Shown one piece after another: positions 1 to 11,000 of a stretch of DNA of 64,000 nucleotides. The notes below the pieces were generated by a model that had not been told where the DNA came from, ran no database searches, and worked only from the letters and a program-made list of their open reading frames with translations. The position numbers and the translations under genes were made by a program. The DNA lies in contig NC_087252.1 of assembly GCF_037042905.1 (NCBI RefSeq), positions 36,581,556 through 36,645,555 on the forward strand. Reading direction: 5' to 3'. Position 1 is the first letter of the stretch. The number at the start of each line of letters is the position of its first letter. Origin of the DNA: Lytechinus pictus (lineage: Eukaryota; Echinodermata; Echinoidea; Temnopleuroida; Toxopneustidae).

Positions 1-1700
1 TAAAAAAGGAATACATAAGAATTAAAAGAAAACAATAAAATACATTACAAATTAATGATGTTGAAACATTTTTTGTCGATATTTACTAGAAATGTAAAAA
101 TTGATATTTACACAAAAAAATGATATTGTACTTTCTTTAAAAAGTGAGTTACAGGCATAAACACACAAAACAAAAATGAAGGAAAATTTCCTACGCGTAT
201 TTGCATTACAAATTAATAAATACGTAAAAATTTATTCTTGGATTTTAGAATGAATGGAGATTAATTCTAAACTTTACCGAGGTCTTAAAATAAAGCTAAG
301 TTGATTTAAATGACCCCGTTTGCATCAGCGCCCTAAAACTAGTTTACCATGTTTACTGGAAACTAGTTTACCATGTTTACTGGAAACTAGTTTAATGTGA
401 AATGAGAACTGTCGAAGCGGTCTTGGAAACGATCTTCTAGTTTAATAGTTCAGATAACCCCCTTGAAAAACCATCTCACGATGTAGTTTTCGCGTAAGGA
501 CACAACCGTTCTTCGGGAAGCAATATTCGCATATTTTGAGTGCGTTTCTCCACGCACAGTGTGTACAATGTTTACGCTGCGGTTTCGAACCTCGCGCAAA
601 ACATTTGTCCCCCACTGAGTGCGTTCCTTAGCAACAAGGCCACTTTACCGATTTCCAGTAAACACGTTAAACTAGTTCCACTAAGCTTGTTTAAGGGTGG
701 TAATGAAACCGGGATCTAGTTTAAGAAAGTATACTGATAATAATTTTGCTTGACTATTAATTAATCTGAACAGGATTTCTCGAATTTAGCGATTAAAAAG
801 GAATAACAATTTTTTTTTTCATTTGAAATATCACCTCTCAGGCAGACAGCGCATTGTGCAGAGGGCACTTCAAAGAAGGCAAAATATACATGTATCAAAT
901 GAGGATATGGTGAGTGGAAACTAAGACATTGCCAATTGGAACCATATAGCTCTTGTAGAATGCCTATGAGAATCACAAAACTATGTGGTCAACACGTCAG
1001 TTTCAAATTGATCGACCCACATTTGTATTTGACATTTTGCATAATGGGACCTGAAAATGCAAACACTCACATCTCGGACAAACGTCTTTTTTGTTTACAT
1101 TTTTTCTGTAAATTTACTCAGTACTTTATGAGCGGGAATGTTAGAGGGAAAGTTTGAGTTCTCAATCAAAGCGTCAGTTCACACCGAATAAATGATATAA
1201 GATTGATCACATGTACTTGAACCTCAATCAATATCAATACCTTAGCTGATATCCAAATTAAAATGAGAGGGGCTATAGTATTTTTACAACTAATACCTGA
1301 TCACCCCTTGTCCTCTCGTGATGAAAATTACTCAGGTTTTGTCGCAGAAAAGGGGATTTTTACCCAACGTTATGATCACGTGTGGGGTTTGAGAAATCCT
1401 GTGCAACGTTTAGTGAAAACGGCACCGTTTAGCTTTTAACGTTGGAACCTCTTTAGTTTTATCCGTTTCGTTAAAATCCGAAACGATTCCGTTTTAAGCT
1501 GAGACTTCCTGACACGATTTGGTTCTTTAATGCATATTGTACCTAAGACTTATTCGGCTGAATTTTAGCTTGGAGAAAATTAAAACATCCATCCCCTCGT
1601 CTAAAAAATCTATAATAAAAATAAATCCATCAAAGTGTATTTGTTACGTTGTACTGCGTATCACTTTTTTTCCTATATGACATGTATGGAATCTGTTAAG
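1..1700. other. Non-coding 3' flank, no gene recognised
   Basis: No convincing exon is visible; the small open frames lack domains, splice context or composition bias. At about 336-395 a 24-nt unit (AAACTAGTTTACCATG plus 8 nt) is repeated about 2.5 times in tandem. An inverted match to it lies at about 650-690 and the ends at about 308 and 721 also match inversely, so 300-725 is probably a degenerate foldback element. Nothing else is recognised. Confidence 0.6.
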
Positions 1701-1710
1701 GTATTATTTA

Positions 1711-1977
1711 CTGGCGGATCCAGGGGAAGGGGCACATCCGGCTCGTGCCCCCTTTGAGAGTCACAATAATTTTTTAATGTAAACATGCCATTCTTAACCA
1801 GGTGTGCCCCCTCCCTCTTTGAAATCGTGGACCCTTGTTTTTTTTTTTTTTTTTTGCGGACGAAATGATTTTAAATTTTAGGTGCAAAACTTATCTCATT
1901 TTTGCTCGTCAAATTTTCATCGAGGAAATGTGCCCTCCCCCCCCCCCTCCCCTTGGAAAATCCTGGATCCGCCCCTG
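1711..1977. mobile_element. Foldback MITE with GGCGGATCCAGG ends
   Basis: The left end reads GGCGGATCCAGGGG and the right end carries the inverted form CCTGGATCCGCCCC. The inner flanks (GGGGCAC and GTGCCC) are also inverted. The element is about 270 bp, non-coding, and has long T and C homopolymers near its centre. One arm of a related element may lie at about 28490-28555. The transposase superfamily cannot be told. Confidence 0.6.
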
Positions 1978-2439
1978 ATATTATTCATCGGTGAATTGTG
2001 ACAATGCGTTATGTAAAGTCACACAACATGTACTATTATTCTACAATAACAAAGGCATTTGACAGTCTTTATCCAATGTCTTCATTGTTTACCTGCAAAT
2101 ATTTCTAAATCTTATTAATTGTTTCTGGTTACACAAACTGGAACTTTAAAGTTGAAAAGAAAATCTCAATTCGGAGCAAGCATTTAAGACTTTTGGAATA
2201 AAATCTACATTCACGACGATTCGTCAAGAACTTCTTCAACTCTTCTTGGATCAGAAACGAAATGTAAGGTTTTATTTAACATCATCACATTACAGTGTTA
2301 TATTTAGTGCCTAAAATATGTAAAGATAGCACAGTTATTGACACCGTTAACATTAATAAATAAATGAAAACAAATGAATTCAGATGAATTTGATTTTTCC
2401 TTCATTAAAGTAATGAAACTGACAAGCCTTTTTTTTATT

Positions 2440-3396
2440 AGAAAGTCAAAAAGGGGCCTAAGCTTTCGATCCTAGCACAATCTTCGTCGGAGGCAAAATG
2501 ACAAACATATAAAGTGGAACAACCGTAATATAGACCACAAACAAGCTACAGCAACACTAGAAACAAGGAGACAAAAGGGGCATTAGTGAGTAGAGAAGAC
2601 CAATCAGGTTAGTTAAGTGGATGAAAGAAAAGGAGTAGGCAGACACAAAGGGAAGTTAGTGTAAGTAAGGCAAGTAAAAGACCTCAAGCCAAGAGAGATT
2701 AAGATAATGAGGCAGGCAACATCAAACAGGATCTGGAACAAAACAGTGATAGAGGGATGAATAACAAGAGAATTAGTGAGAGGTGGGTCAAACAGGTTAC
2801 AAAGAAAGGCATAATAAACTGGTGCTTAAGAGTGGGGGGGGGGGAAGGAAAAGAATGGGGAACAACTGATAATGTGCAAAAGACATATAAGTATATATGA
2901 AAAAGCATTAAACAAACTAAGAGAAGAAGGTAAGTGTAAATATGTATCTATAAGTGATATGTATATAAATATATCAAAAAAAGAAATGAATATGAAAAAA
3001 TATATAAAAACATATGGTGTAACTGATATTGTAATCCGCTAGGTTTGACGGGAAAAAACAAGACTATATAGTAGGAAAAAAAAACTGTATATGTGAAAAA
3101 GAGGAAGCAAATTGCCTAAAAAGGTAAAAGCAAATATAGAAGAGAGGGGGTGTATATGAAGAAACCATAGTATACATGTAAATAAGCAAATGTGGTCAAT
3201 CTAAAAGAGGTGAGTGGAGAAAAAAAAAATATATATAATAATTATTATATCGCCTGAATAAGGAAGGAAAAATTGGAGCTGAGCTTGTATGAGGTATGGG
3301 AGGAAAGTAGAGGAAGAAATTATAATGTAACTATTCAAAAGAGCTGAGGGGAAGAATTATATGTATGTATAAATTGAAGTGAATAGGAAAGAATAA
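2440..3396 (-). repeat. Probable 3' region of the Penelope-like element
   Basis: Purine-rich, non-coding sequence downstream (minus sense) of the GIY-YIG stop codon at 3397-3399. At 2455-2505 the minus strand reads through CGACGAAGATTGTGC and GATCGAAAGCTT, a phrase type common in the terminal regions of Penelope-like elements. No gene is visible here. Confidence 0.4.
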
Positions 3397-4486
3397 TCAG
3401 TCGTCCCCCTCTTGGATGTTCAGGCCATGAGGTTGGGTGGTGCGAAGTCGTCTCATCCAGAGCTTCTCTCTGCTAGTACGGACTGAGTCAGGACGGGTAC
3501 CTAAAGATTCGATGCCCTGTAGCATCATGTCAGTGATGGAGTGGTTGGGGAGGTTAAAATGGCGGCCAACTGGAGTGTCCAGTGTCCAGTGTCCAGTGCT
3601 GTGTTGACGGTGGATCTGTGCCCGTAGAATCGTTTCTTGAGTGTGGTCTTGGTTTCCCCTATGTATTGTACCCTACAAACTCTGCAAGTGATGAGATATA
3701 CAACATTAGTGGTAGTGCATGTGATGATGTGATGTTGCCCTTGATTTGGTGAGACAGGCTGGTAGAGTTGCTGGTGAAAGTGTCGCCCTCGTGAAGGTGT
3801 ATTTCACATATGATGCACCTGTTGCTGGTGCATTTGAAGGTGCCATGCTGTATGGGAGAAGAATGGTTAGTGAGGGAGGGCACTTCAGCACGAACAATGA
3901 GGTCCCTGATATTCGGTGGGCGTCGGTATGCTAGAAGGGGAGTATCGGGAACGGCCTGTTGGAGACGATCAGAAGTGTGTAAAATGTGGTGGTTATCACA
4001 CAGGATTTTGCGGAGAGGGGGTAGATTGGGATGGAAGGTGGTCACAAGCGGTATTCTGTCGGTAGTCTCCTTGTCACTTTTTGGTTTGAGAACTTCAGAT
4101 CTGGGGAGAGAACGAACTTTGTTAATTGCCAGTTGGACTGCCCTGGCCCCGTGGCCCCTTGCACAGAGATGTTTCTGCAAATTCCTGGCATGGAAGTAAA
4201 AATCAGGGTCCTCGGAGCAGATACGGCGAAGTCTGAGGGCTTGACTGTAAGCGATGCCGGTTTTGCAGTGACGGGGGTGGCAGCTGGATGAGTGGAGGTA
4301 CTGGTGGGTATCTGTGGGTTTAGAGTATAGGGTAGTGGTGATACCGTTAGACTTTTTCTGGACTGTGACATCAAGGAAGTGGGTTTCATGTTGGGAGAAA
4401 TCAGAAGTGAATTTGATGGTCCTGTGAAAGGACTTTGTTGATATTATATGTGATGTTAGTTGGATCTCCCTTTTTTGCAAACAAAT
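3397..4486 (-). pseudogene. Penelope-like retroelement, RT C-terminus plus GIY-YIG endonuclease, frameshifted
   Basis: The open part (3659-4480, 273 codons) has the conserved C-terminal run of Penelope reverse transcriptases: HFLDVTV, LYSKPTDTHQYLHSSS, HPRHCKTGIAYSQ, LRLRRICSE, then TFHPNLPPL and RRPPNIRDLIVRAEVP. It continues, in a shifted frame, into the GIY-YIG nuclease: NVVYLITC and QYIGETKTTLKKR, then GRHFNLPNHSITDMM and LWMRRLRTTQPHGLN, ending with TGA at 3397-3399. At least two shifts break the frame, one near 3720-3740 and one at the heptamer expansion at 3574-3594. The N-terminal half of the RT is missing, so the copy is 5'-truncated and dead. In Penelope-like elements the RT and GIY-YIG nuclease together perform target-primed insertion. 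Confidence 0.85.
3574..3594. repeat. Three tandem copies of a 7-nt unit inside the Penelope-like ORF
   Basis: AGTGTCC occurs three times in a row (3574, 3581, 3588). The two extra units add 14 nt and shift the GIY-YIG reading frame; a single unit would leave TALDTPVGRHFN in frame. Confidence 0.8.
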
Positions 4487-4840
4487 TATATTTTTTAGTA
4501 TTATATATTAAGTTAGTTGAAGCTCATTTTTAAAACATATTTTATGAATATCAATAGTACAGTACATGTATTATCCAAACATCAGGTACATAATTTTAAG
4601 AAGAACTGGGTTATTTTTTCACATGAAATGTATTCAATTGAATGATAAATACTGATATCTTTAACTTTTTGTCAGAAAAAAATGTTTATATACATGCTAA
4701 GCTATACTGTCCCTATGTTAAATTTAAATGCGCCATTTATCTTTGTCTATGATGTATATACGTACATATATAATTCAATTAATTGGAAATATGTCGAAAA
4801 TGCATTGATGTATTACCGATTTGTACGATACTGCTGTATT

Positions 4841-4945
4841 TAATAATAATAATAATAATAATAATATAGGGTATTTATATTGCGCACATATCCACCTTGT
4901 TAGGTGCTCAAGGTGCTCCTATATTACCCGGCTAAGCTAATTTAT

Positions 4946-4977
<32 letters not shown>

Positions 4978-5148
4978 GCAGAAATGGAAATGCGCACTAG
5001 AGAGCTGACCTCAAGAAAACTGACCTGAAGTCATATTCGTGAACTTAGAATTGTTTCGACCTCGGAGAGTGTACTATACCCTAGCTATATATATATATAT
5101 ATACACATATATATATAAACATATATATATATATATATATTATATATA
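4841..5148. repeat. SINE 3' fragment and AT microsatellites
   Basis: A (TAA)n tract at 4841-4866 leads into about 75 nt (GCGCACATATCCACC, AGGTGCTCAAGG) that match the end of the SINE at 56580-56830, in the same orientation. (CA)n and (TA)n microsatellites follow at 4949-4978 and 5086-5148. No gene. Confidence 0.6.
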
Positions 5149-5790
5149 TGAAGAGTTTAGTTGCAAAAGGGGTTAGGTCCACTTTGTACCATTCCGAGAA
5201 AAAACATGTGTTTCATTCTCACTTGTTGCAATATTCTTATGAGAAACTAAATTGTCATGATGTAGTAACCTATCATGTGATCATAAATTGGGTATGAAAG
5301 AAATCTACCTGTCTTCAATTCTTTTCAATATACTGTATATTTAAAAAATATTATTGTGGACCTAACACCTTTTGCAAGCAAACTGAAATTAATCCAATCT
5401 GTTTTGATTAAACAATTGGTTTTTCTTTGCCACTTTCATTCACGTTTTCATTTGAATTTCAAATTTTCTTTGATATCATCAGAGCGACTAAAATTTTAGA
5501 GGTTTAGAGACAGAAAAAAAATTTTAAATTAATGAAAAATGGACATAACCCCTTTTTACAAATGAACTCTTCAGAAGAGTTTGGTTGCAAAAGGGGTTAG
5601 GTCCACTCCAAGATTTGTTTCCCCCATATTGCAATATTCTTATGCGAAACTGAATTTTCATGATACCCTACCATTCGAACATAAAGCTGGGTATAAAAAA
5701 TATACCGTTTTTATATTTTTTTTAGATATTCTTTTCAAAAAAAAAAATTATGTGTGGACCTAACCCCTTTTGCAAGTGAGCTCTTCATAT
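5149..5790. repeat. Foldback repeat family C, two units
   Basis: Units begin GAAGAGTTTAGTTGCAAAAG and continue GGGTTAGGTCCAC; they end with the inverse GTGGACCTAACCCC and TTTTGCAA, then AACTCTTC or GAGCTCTTC. Internal inverted copies of the core lie at 5343-5385 and 5540-5575. The same family fills 41534-42531 and 44523-44733, with a single arm at about 25405-25440. Non-coding. Confidence 0.75.
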
Positions 5791-5859
5791 AAATATGTAC
5801 ATATATAGTTGTATATATATATATATGTATATATATACATATATAAAAAAATATATATA

Positions 5860-6635
5860 CAGTGCGTCCCAGAAAAAAACGAAACCGAGATTTATCAATA
5901 ATTTATCATAACTTAATCACAAATACAATAGACAGATGACCTACCGATGTAAAGCTTAGAATCTCCTCTTTCGTCTGATATTACTTAGATTATTCCCCAT
6001 TCACGCATGAGTGAGCAAAAACAATTTGAATAAAAGAAAATCACATGCCTAAAAAGTTCAATATCTGCTCTTTTATTTGATACCTTTATCACAAAAAATG
6101 GTCAATAAGTAAAAAAATTATGTTCCCTCGAAACAATGCTTGTATTTCCATAATTTCATAAATAAACGTGTTTCCCCGTGTTTCCCACAGAAGCTATCGC
6201 ATGGTTAACAAAAGACTTAATGCATGGCTGATCGTCAATAAAACGGAGTGTCAAGTGAGTTTGAACGCTAGCCTGTAGAATCTCTTAATTTAATGAAATT
6301 ATTGAAATTCAAGCCTTATTTCAAATAACCAGAACTTTGTTATTTCTTGACCATTTTCTATAATTGAGGTATCAAATCAAAGAGCAGATATTGAACTTTT
6401 TAAAAATGTGGTTTTCTTTTTGAAACCCAGATAAAGCCCGCCAAATGACTTTTTGGTTTCCCCTCTTCAAATTGTTTTTGTTCACTCATGCGTGAATGAG
6501 AAATAATCTAAGTAATTTCAGATGAAAGAGGAGATTCTAAGCTGTACAATGGTAGGTCATTTGTCTATTGTATTTGTGATTAAGTTATGATAAATCATTG
6601 ATAAATCTCGGTTTCGTTTTTTCTGGGACGCACTG
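5860..6635. mobile_element. Mariner-like long-TIR MITE, copy 1
   Basis: It is bounded by TA on both sides (5858-5859 and 6636-6637). The left terminus is CAGTGCGTCCCAGAAAAAA followed by CGAAACCGAGATTTA; the right end is its inverse. Inverted similarity runs through most of the 776 bp (for example GAATCTCCTCTTTC and GAAAGAGGAGATTC), so it is almost one large palindrome and has no ORF. Three further copies lie at 26971, 47766 and 51332. The TA target and CAGT-type ends suggest Tc1/mariner mobilisation. Confidence 0.8.
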
Positions 6636-6856
6636 TATATATATACATGTTGTACATGTATAACTTAATAATACATTTGTATACTTCCTCCCACGTGTAC
6701 TGTATCAAAGCAATACCTTTGATCCAGCCGAGGCATGGCGGCTTGTCATTGTTCAAAACCCCCCTTCATCCGACAAAGGAAATTATAATTGGTATAGTGT
6801 CGAAAATCTGTCTATCTGACGTTCAATCGGATTGGGGTCGCCCTAGCCACTAACCC

Positions 6857-6927
6857 ATCTCTGTGGTCTAGTGGTTAAGGCACCGGCGTTCAAAGCTGGG
6901 GGCCCGGGTTCGATTCCCGGCAGATAC
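6857..6927 (+). tRNA. tRNA-like gene or pseudogene, anticodon position UCA
   Basis: A 71-nt cloverleaf can be drawn. D stem 6866-6869/6878-6881; anticodon stem CCGGC 6883-6887 with GCTGG 6895-6899; loop GTTCAAA, placing TCA at 6890-6892; T stem CCGGG 6904-6908 with CCCGG 6916-6920 and loop TTCGATT. The A box (TGGTCTAGTGG) and B box (GGTTCGATTCC) match the Pol III consensus, and a T8 run begins two bases after the acceptor, as a terminator would. The acceptor stem pairs at only 5 of 7 positions. UCA would read UGA, but the long variable arm of tRNA-Sec is missing, so a tRNA pseudogene or SINE head is most likely. Confidence 0.55.
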
Positions 6928-7435
6928 ATTTTTTTTGCATCACCAATTTTTCCAAAGGGTAGATATCTCTGGGGAACCTTGATTTAAGCTACGCCTACCA
7001 TTGTTCTCTTCATCCATTTCTTTCACACAATATTTAAATAAAAGAGTTGCAAAAGCAGTTGTACATGTATAACTTCACACATTTATATCTATATATGTTT
7101 TCATTGCATTCATTGTAAAACAAAATGTTCATGTCAAGTGAATGAAGTTTGTTGAAAAATTCAATTCGAATTCAACACCTGGCTAATACATAAAACAAGT
7201 CCGAGTTATATCATCTGTAAGGAAAGCAATCAAGTCCCTTGAACAACTAAAAATATCAAAGGGGTAAGAATTAAATGAGCTTCTTATATTGTTTTGATAA
7301 CTGACGTTCGGAAATGCACATTCATTTGCACTATAACATCACAAACGAGGTCTAATGACTCGATCGCTCCACTCTAAAGCTTAATTATATTTAACAAAAT
7401 TCTATATTTTTGCAACTTGAGAACACGAGTATTTT
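6928..7435. other. Intergenic AT-rich spacer
   Basis: No coding, RNA or clear repeat signal is seen between the tRNA-like gene and the candidate poly(A) signal of receptor A. Confidence 0.5.
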
Positions 7436-7441
7436 TTTATT
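7436..7441 (-). promoter_or_regulatory. Candidate poly(A) signal of receptor A
   Basis: AATAAA on the minus strand, about 290 nt past the receptor A stop codon. The hexamer is common in AT-rich DNA, so the assignment is tentative. Confidence 0.35.
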
Positions 7442-7727
7442 TGAAAACAAAAATGATATAGTGTAAATGCGTCAAAGATACAATAATATTGGCGTCTACT
7501 GCCATAGCTGAAGTGCGCAATGCATATATTTGTTCGTGCTAAGGATACTCTCCTTTCCGGAATGCATATTTACGTGTATATTTGACTAAAAAACTTTGTC
7601 TCTTCAGCGAGTGTCAGGGGCGTAAAGTTCATTATCAACTTTACCGTCGTAGGGGGCGCTATTCATATCAATCGGAAAGGTTGACGAGTTTTTAAAGTAA
7701 GATGCCTTCTGCCCGGAGTACCCGTCA

Positions 7728-8016
7728 CTATCGCCAGCTTTTTCCGTACAGCTCGTTTTCCACCATTTCAGTTTTCTTGACCCGCGCATAGTTTGGGATT
7801 GACCCTGATGAAGCACTTCCGGGTTGTTCCTGTGAGACATAGAGTCCATTTATTTGTCCAATTCCTGTTGCATCTTCTCTAAAGCCTGCTTGGTCTACTT
7901 CCTCTACTATCCCAGGCGACTCAAGCTCACTCATGTAGTAAGTGTTTTTCTCCGCTTTCGTGTCTGGTTCGCCGCTCAGGATAAGCGCCCCGCTAGCTTT
8001 CGCACGATTTGATTTC
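7728..8016 (-). CDS. Receptor A exon 16: cytoplasmic tail
   Basis: The acceptor acaccag|G completes an Arg codon. The tail has five tyrosines (NTYYMSEL, NGLYVSQE, PNYARV, NELYGKS) and ends at TAG 7728-7730 after KSWR. At the A5 run (7739-7743) removal of one base would open a further 41 codons ending DNELYAPDTR at 7604, which echo the ENELYG just upstream. The deposited frame may thus be a frameshifted allele, a pseudogenising change or a sequence error. Confidence 0.75.
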
Positions 8017-11000
8017 CTGGTGTCGTAATAAAAAAAGAGAGAATGCATCATGAAAACATTATATTGACTGCGCTACTTGTTTTCTTTTCATAACTTATCC
8101 AGCCAGTCATAAAACCATGATGAACATTGGCTTTATACAATTTAAACAATAATTAAAAAAAAATGTACATTGAACTTTTTTTGGTAAAGAGTGACTTTGA
8201 CCCCTGCAACAATATTTAAGTTTCGAAAATGGAATTGTGAAGGCGTATAATGATGGTAAAACATATATGGGAGTATATACAACGATCTATATGAACTAAG
8301 AGTTCTCCTATGCAATATTGAACTTAACCTAGTTGAATGGAAAATCATTCAATCGTTCTTCCTTTCGTTTAACACTATTTCAGTAACGTAAGATTCATAA
8401 GGTTCATATGGTAGTATTTATTGTCCAAATAAATAAATACATGGAAATTTGCATTTGTTCATGGTATTGATCAGAGAAAAAAAACATATTTACAAAAGGT
8501 CAAACACTGACATATTATAATTCATACGAATGTACACGTGCATAGGATTTAGAACGTTTTGTGTAATTAAAGTGACATTAAAATTGAGATTGCAATTGGA
8601 ACTCTTACTAATATTGGAAATTCGAATGGAATCGGAACTAAAGTCAGTAATACATGTAAAATAAATAAATATATTTTCACAGCATCAACTTTACATACAT
8701 TTAGTACGTCGTGATCAGTGATAACTACTGTTGTAAGTACGTACATGTAGAATATGTTGAGGTTACGTCATCTCTAATATTCATTACAAATATTCCCATA
8801 AGAGCATACGAGGTGACACCAATTTTTTTCAGAAAAAGGGGAATCTGATAAAATCATAATAAGCGGGTTTTATTATTCAAGTTTCTTTACCTTTTCTTGG
8901 TTAACGCAACAGCCAATATCAGCAGTATGATGACGATGACTGCTGCTGAAACACCTCCAACAATTGCACCTAGGTAACAAGAAGAAACACACGGGAACAA
9001 ACGAGAGAGATATGGGTAAGAACAATAAATTGTAATGTCGAATTTATCGACACTGACATACATTTTTTAAACCATCACTTTACAGGTTCAGACGATATCA
9101 AAATGTAAGAAATTAGTTGAGCTTATACACTCCTATTTTCAACCCTTTGGGTGCGACAGGCTTCCACAAAAGCCAAGCTCCTTTACATTTGCAACGTTAC
9201 ATTTCGGAACTTCGGAACTGAAGTGGCGACCCTGGGCAAATATACTGCTATTATTATTATTATTATTAACAGAAGATTTTTGATACAGCAAAGCAGAATT
9301 AAAGTCAAGTATTAGGCTAATGCACTAATCCATAAAATCACCGAATGTACTTACCAATATTTGGCTGTGGGTCCCCGTTCGATGGTTCGGTGGTTATTTC
9401 CCCTGTCAAAGGTTAATTAATCGAAGGGGAGAAGTTAATAAAAATCATGCGCTTTTACCATCGATTTGACGAATTTATGACAATAATGGTAGTATTTTAT
9501 ATTCACTCATATTTTCTTGAATACTACAAAAAATTGAAAAATTTCATTTATATTAAAGAAATAATGGAATGAAAAAATGAGCTACCCACAACGCACAATA
9601 ATAAGTCTTGAATCCTTTATATTTCCTTGATTGCTCAAGTACGATTTAGCATGTTTATTTGAGTCATATCTCAAATATCATATTTGTTATTTTAAAACCT
9701 CTTTTACTATATGAAATTAAGTTTTACCCTTTTCAGTAGGTGCAGTAGAGGATTCTGGAGTTGAAGAAATCTTGTCAGTTTTTTTAGATGAAGCCGGATA
9801 ATCTGTAAAGTAATATTGTTATAAAATTAACTCATGAGCCCTTAATTGAATTTACTTCATTGGTCATTGAATAGGTCATTGAATTCATAGCACAACTTTA
9901 AATAATCTCCATGGCAAAATTCATTTTATATTTACCCTTTGTGATATGTGCAGTAGAGGAGTCAGGAAGTGAAGAAATCTTGTCAGTTTTAGAAGACGTG
10001 GTCGGCGAATTGGTCTTGGGATCTGTAAAATAGTATCATCATTATATTTATTCATGTGCACTCAATTGCTTTAAATCCAATATAACGTATTTCTTAAAGA
10101 CTATATCGAATTAAAAGCGAAATTTAAATCTCCATGCCTACATCGTGTTTAGAAGACGTGGTCAGAGAATTGGTCTGGGGATCTGTAAAGTCGAATTGTT
10201 TTAATTTTAATATATGCGCACTGAAAAATCTTTCAACTTTCAATACACTGTATGTTTAAATGACTATATCAAAATAAATCACAATTAAAATTAATCTAAC
10301 CTAGATCCATTTTATGTTTACCATCTGCGGTGGGTCTTGGGATCTGTAAAGAAGTAGTAGTAGTAGTAGTTGTTGTAGTATGATTTTGATTCATGTGCAA
10401 TCAGTCTATTACCGGATATAATATACTTGTTAAATGAAGAGATATCACAACTAAACGCAGCCATCATGTTAAGTGTTGCAAATAAAATGGGAGGGGGATA
10501 TTGGATTAAAGTATTTTAGAGTGTTGCTTTTCTTTATCATCAACCGAAATCCTCGAACCATATTCTTTTCACCTGTTTCTGAACACGAAATTATAGAAAT
10601 AGTTAAAAATCTACCGGCGAAAAAAAGTTCTGGTTTTGATGGTATTTCTTATGATTTTCTCATTAAAATAATTCATGAAATCGTGATGCCCTTGACGCAC
10701 ATATACAATATTTCTCTACAGTGTGGTATTGTCCCTAATCAAATGAAGGTTGTTAAAGTTATACCTATCCATAAAAAAGGTTCAGAGGATGGATTGGGTA
10801 ACTATCGCCCTATTTCCCTGCTGACTACTTTCTCCAAAATTTTAGAAAAAACAGTATATTCTCGTACAATAAAATTTCTTACGAATTGTAATGTTTTTAT
10901 TAACTCACAATTTGGCTTTCGTAAAAAGCATTCAACCGTTCATGCAATAATGTTATTAATCGATAAAGTTACCAAGGCAATTGATAACAAATCTCATGTT

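Noticed and set aside
6857..6927. Selenocysteine tRNA gene
   Set aside because: The UCA anticodon fits, but the variable region is 4 nt and the length is 71 nt, unlike tRNA-Sec.
10322..10343. A 22-nt micro-exon of receptor A
   Set aside because: Splice sites are acceptable, but inclusion breaks the frame; the match to the neighbouring stalk exon shows it to be a deleted copy.
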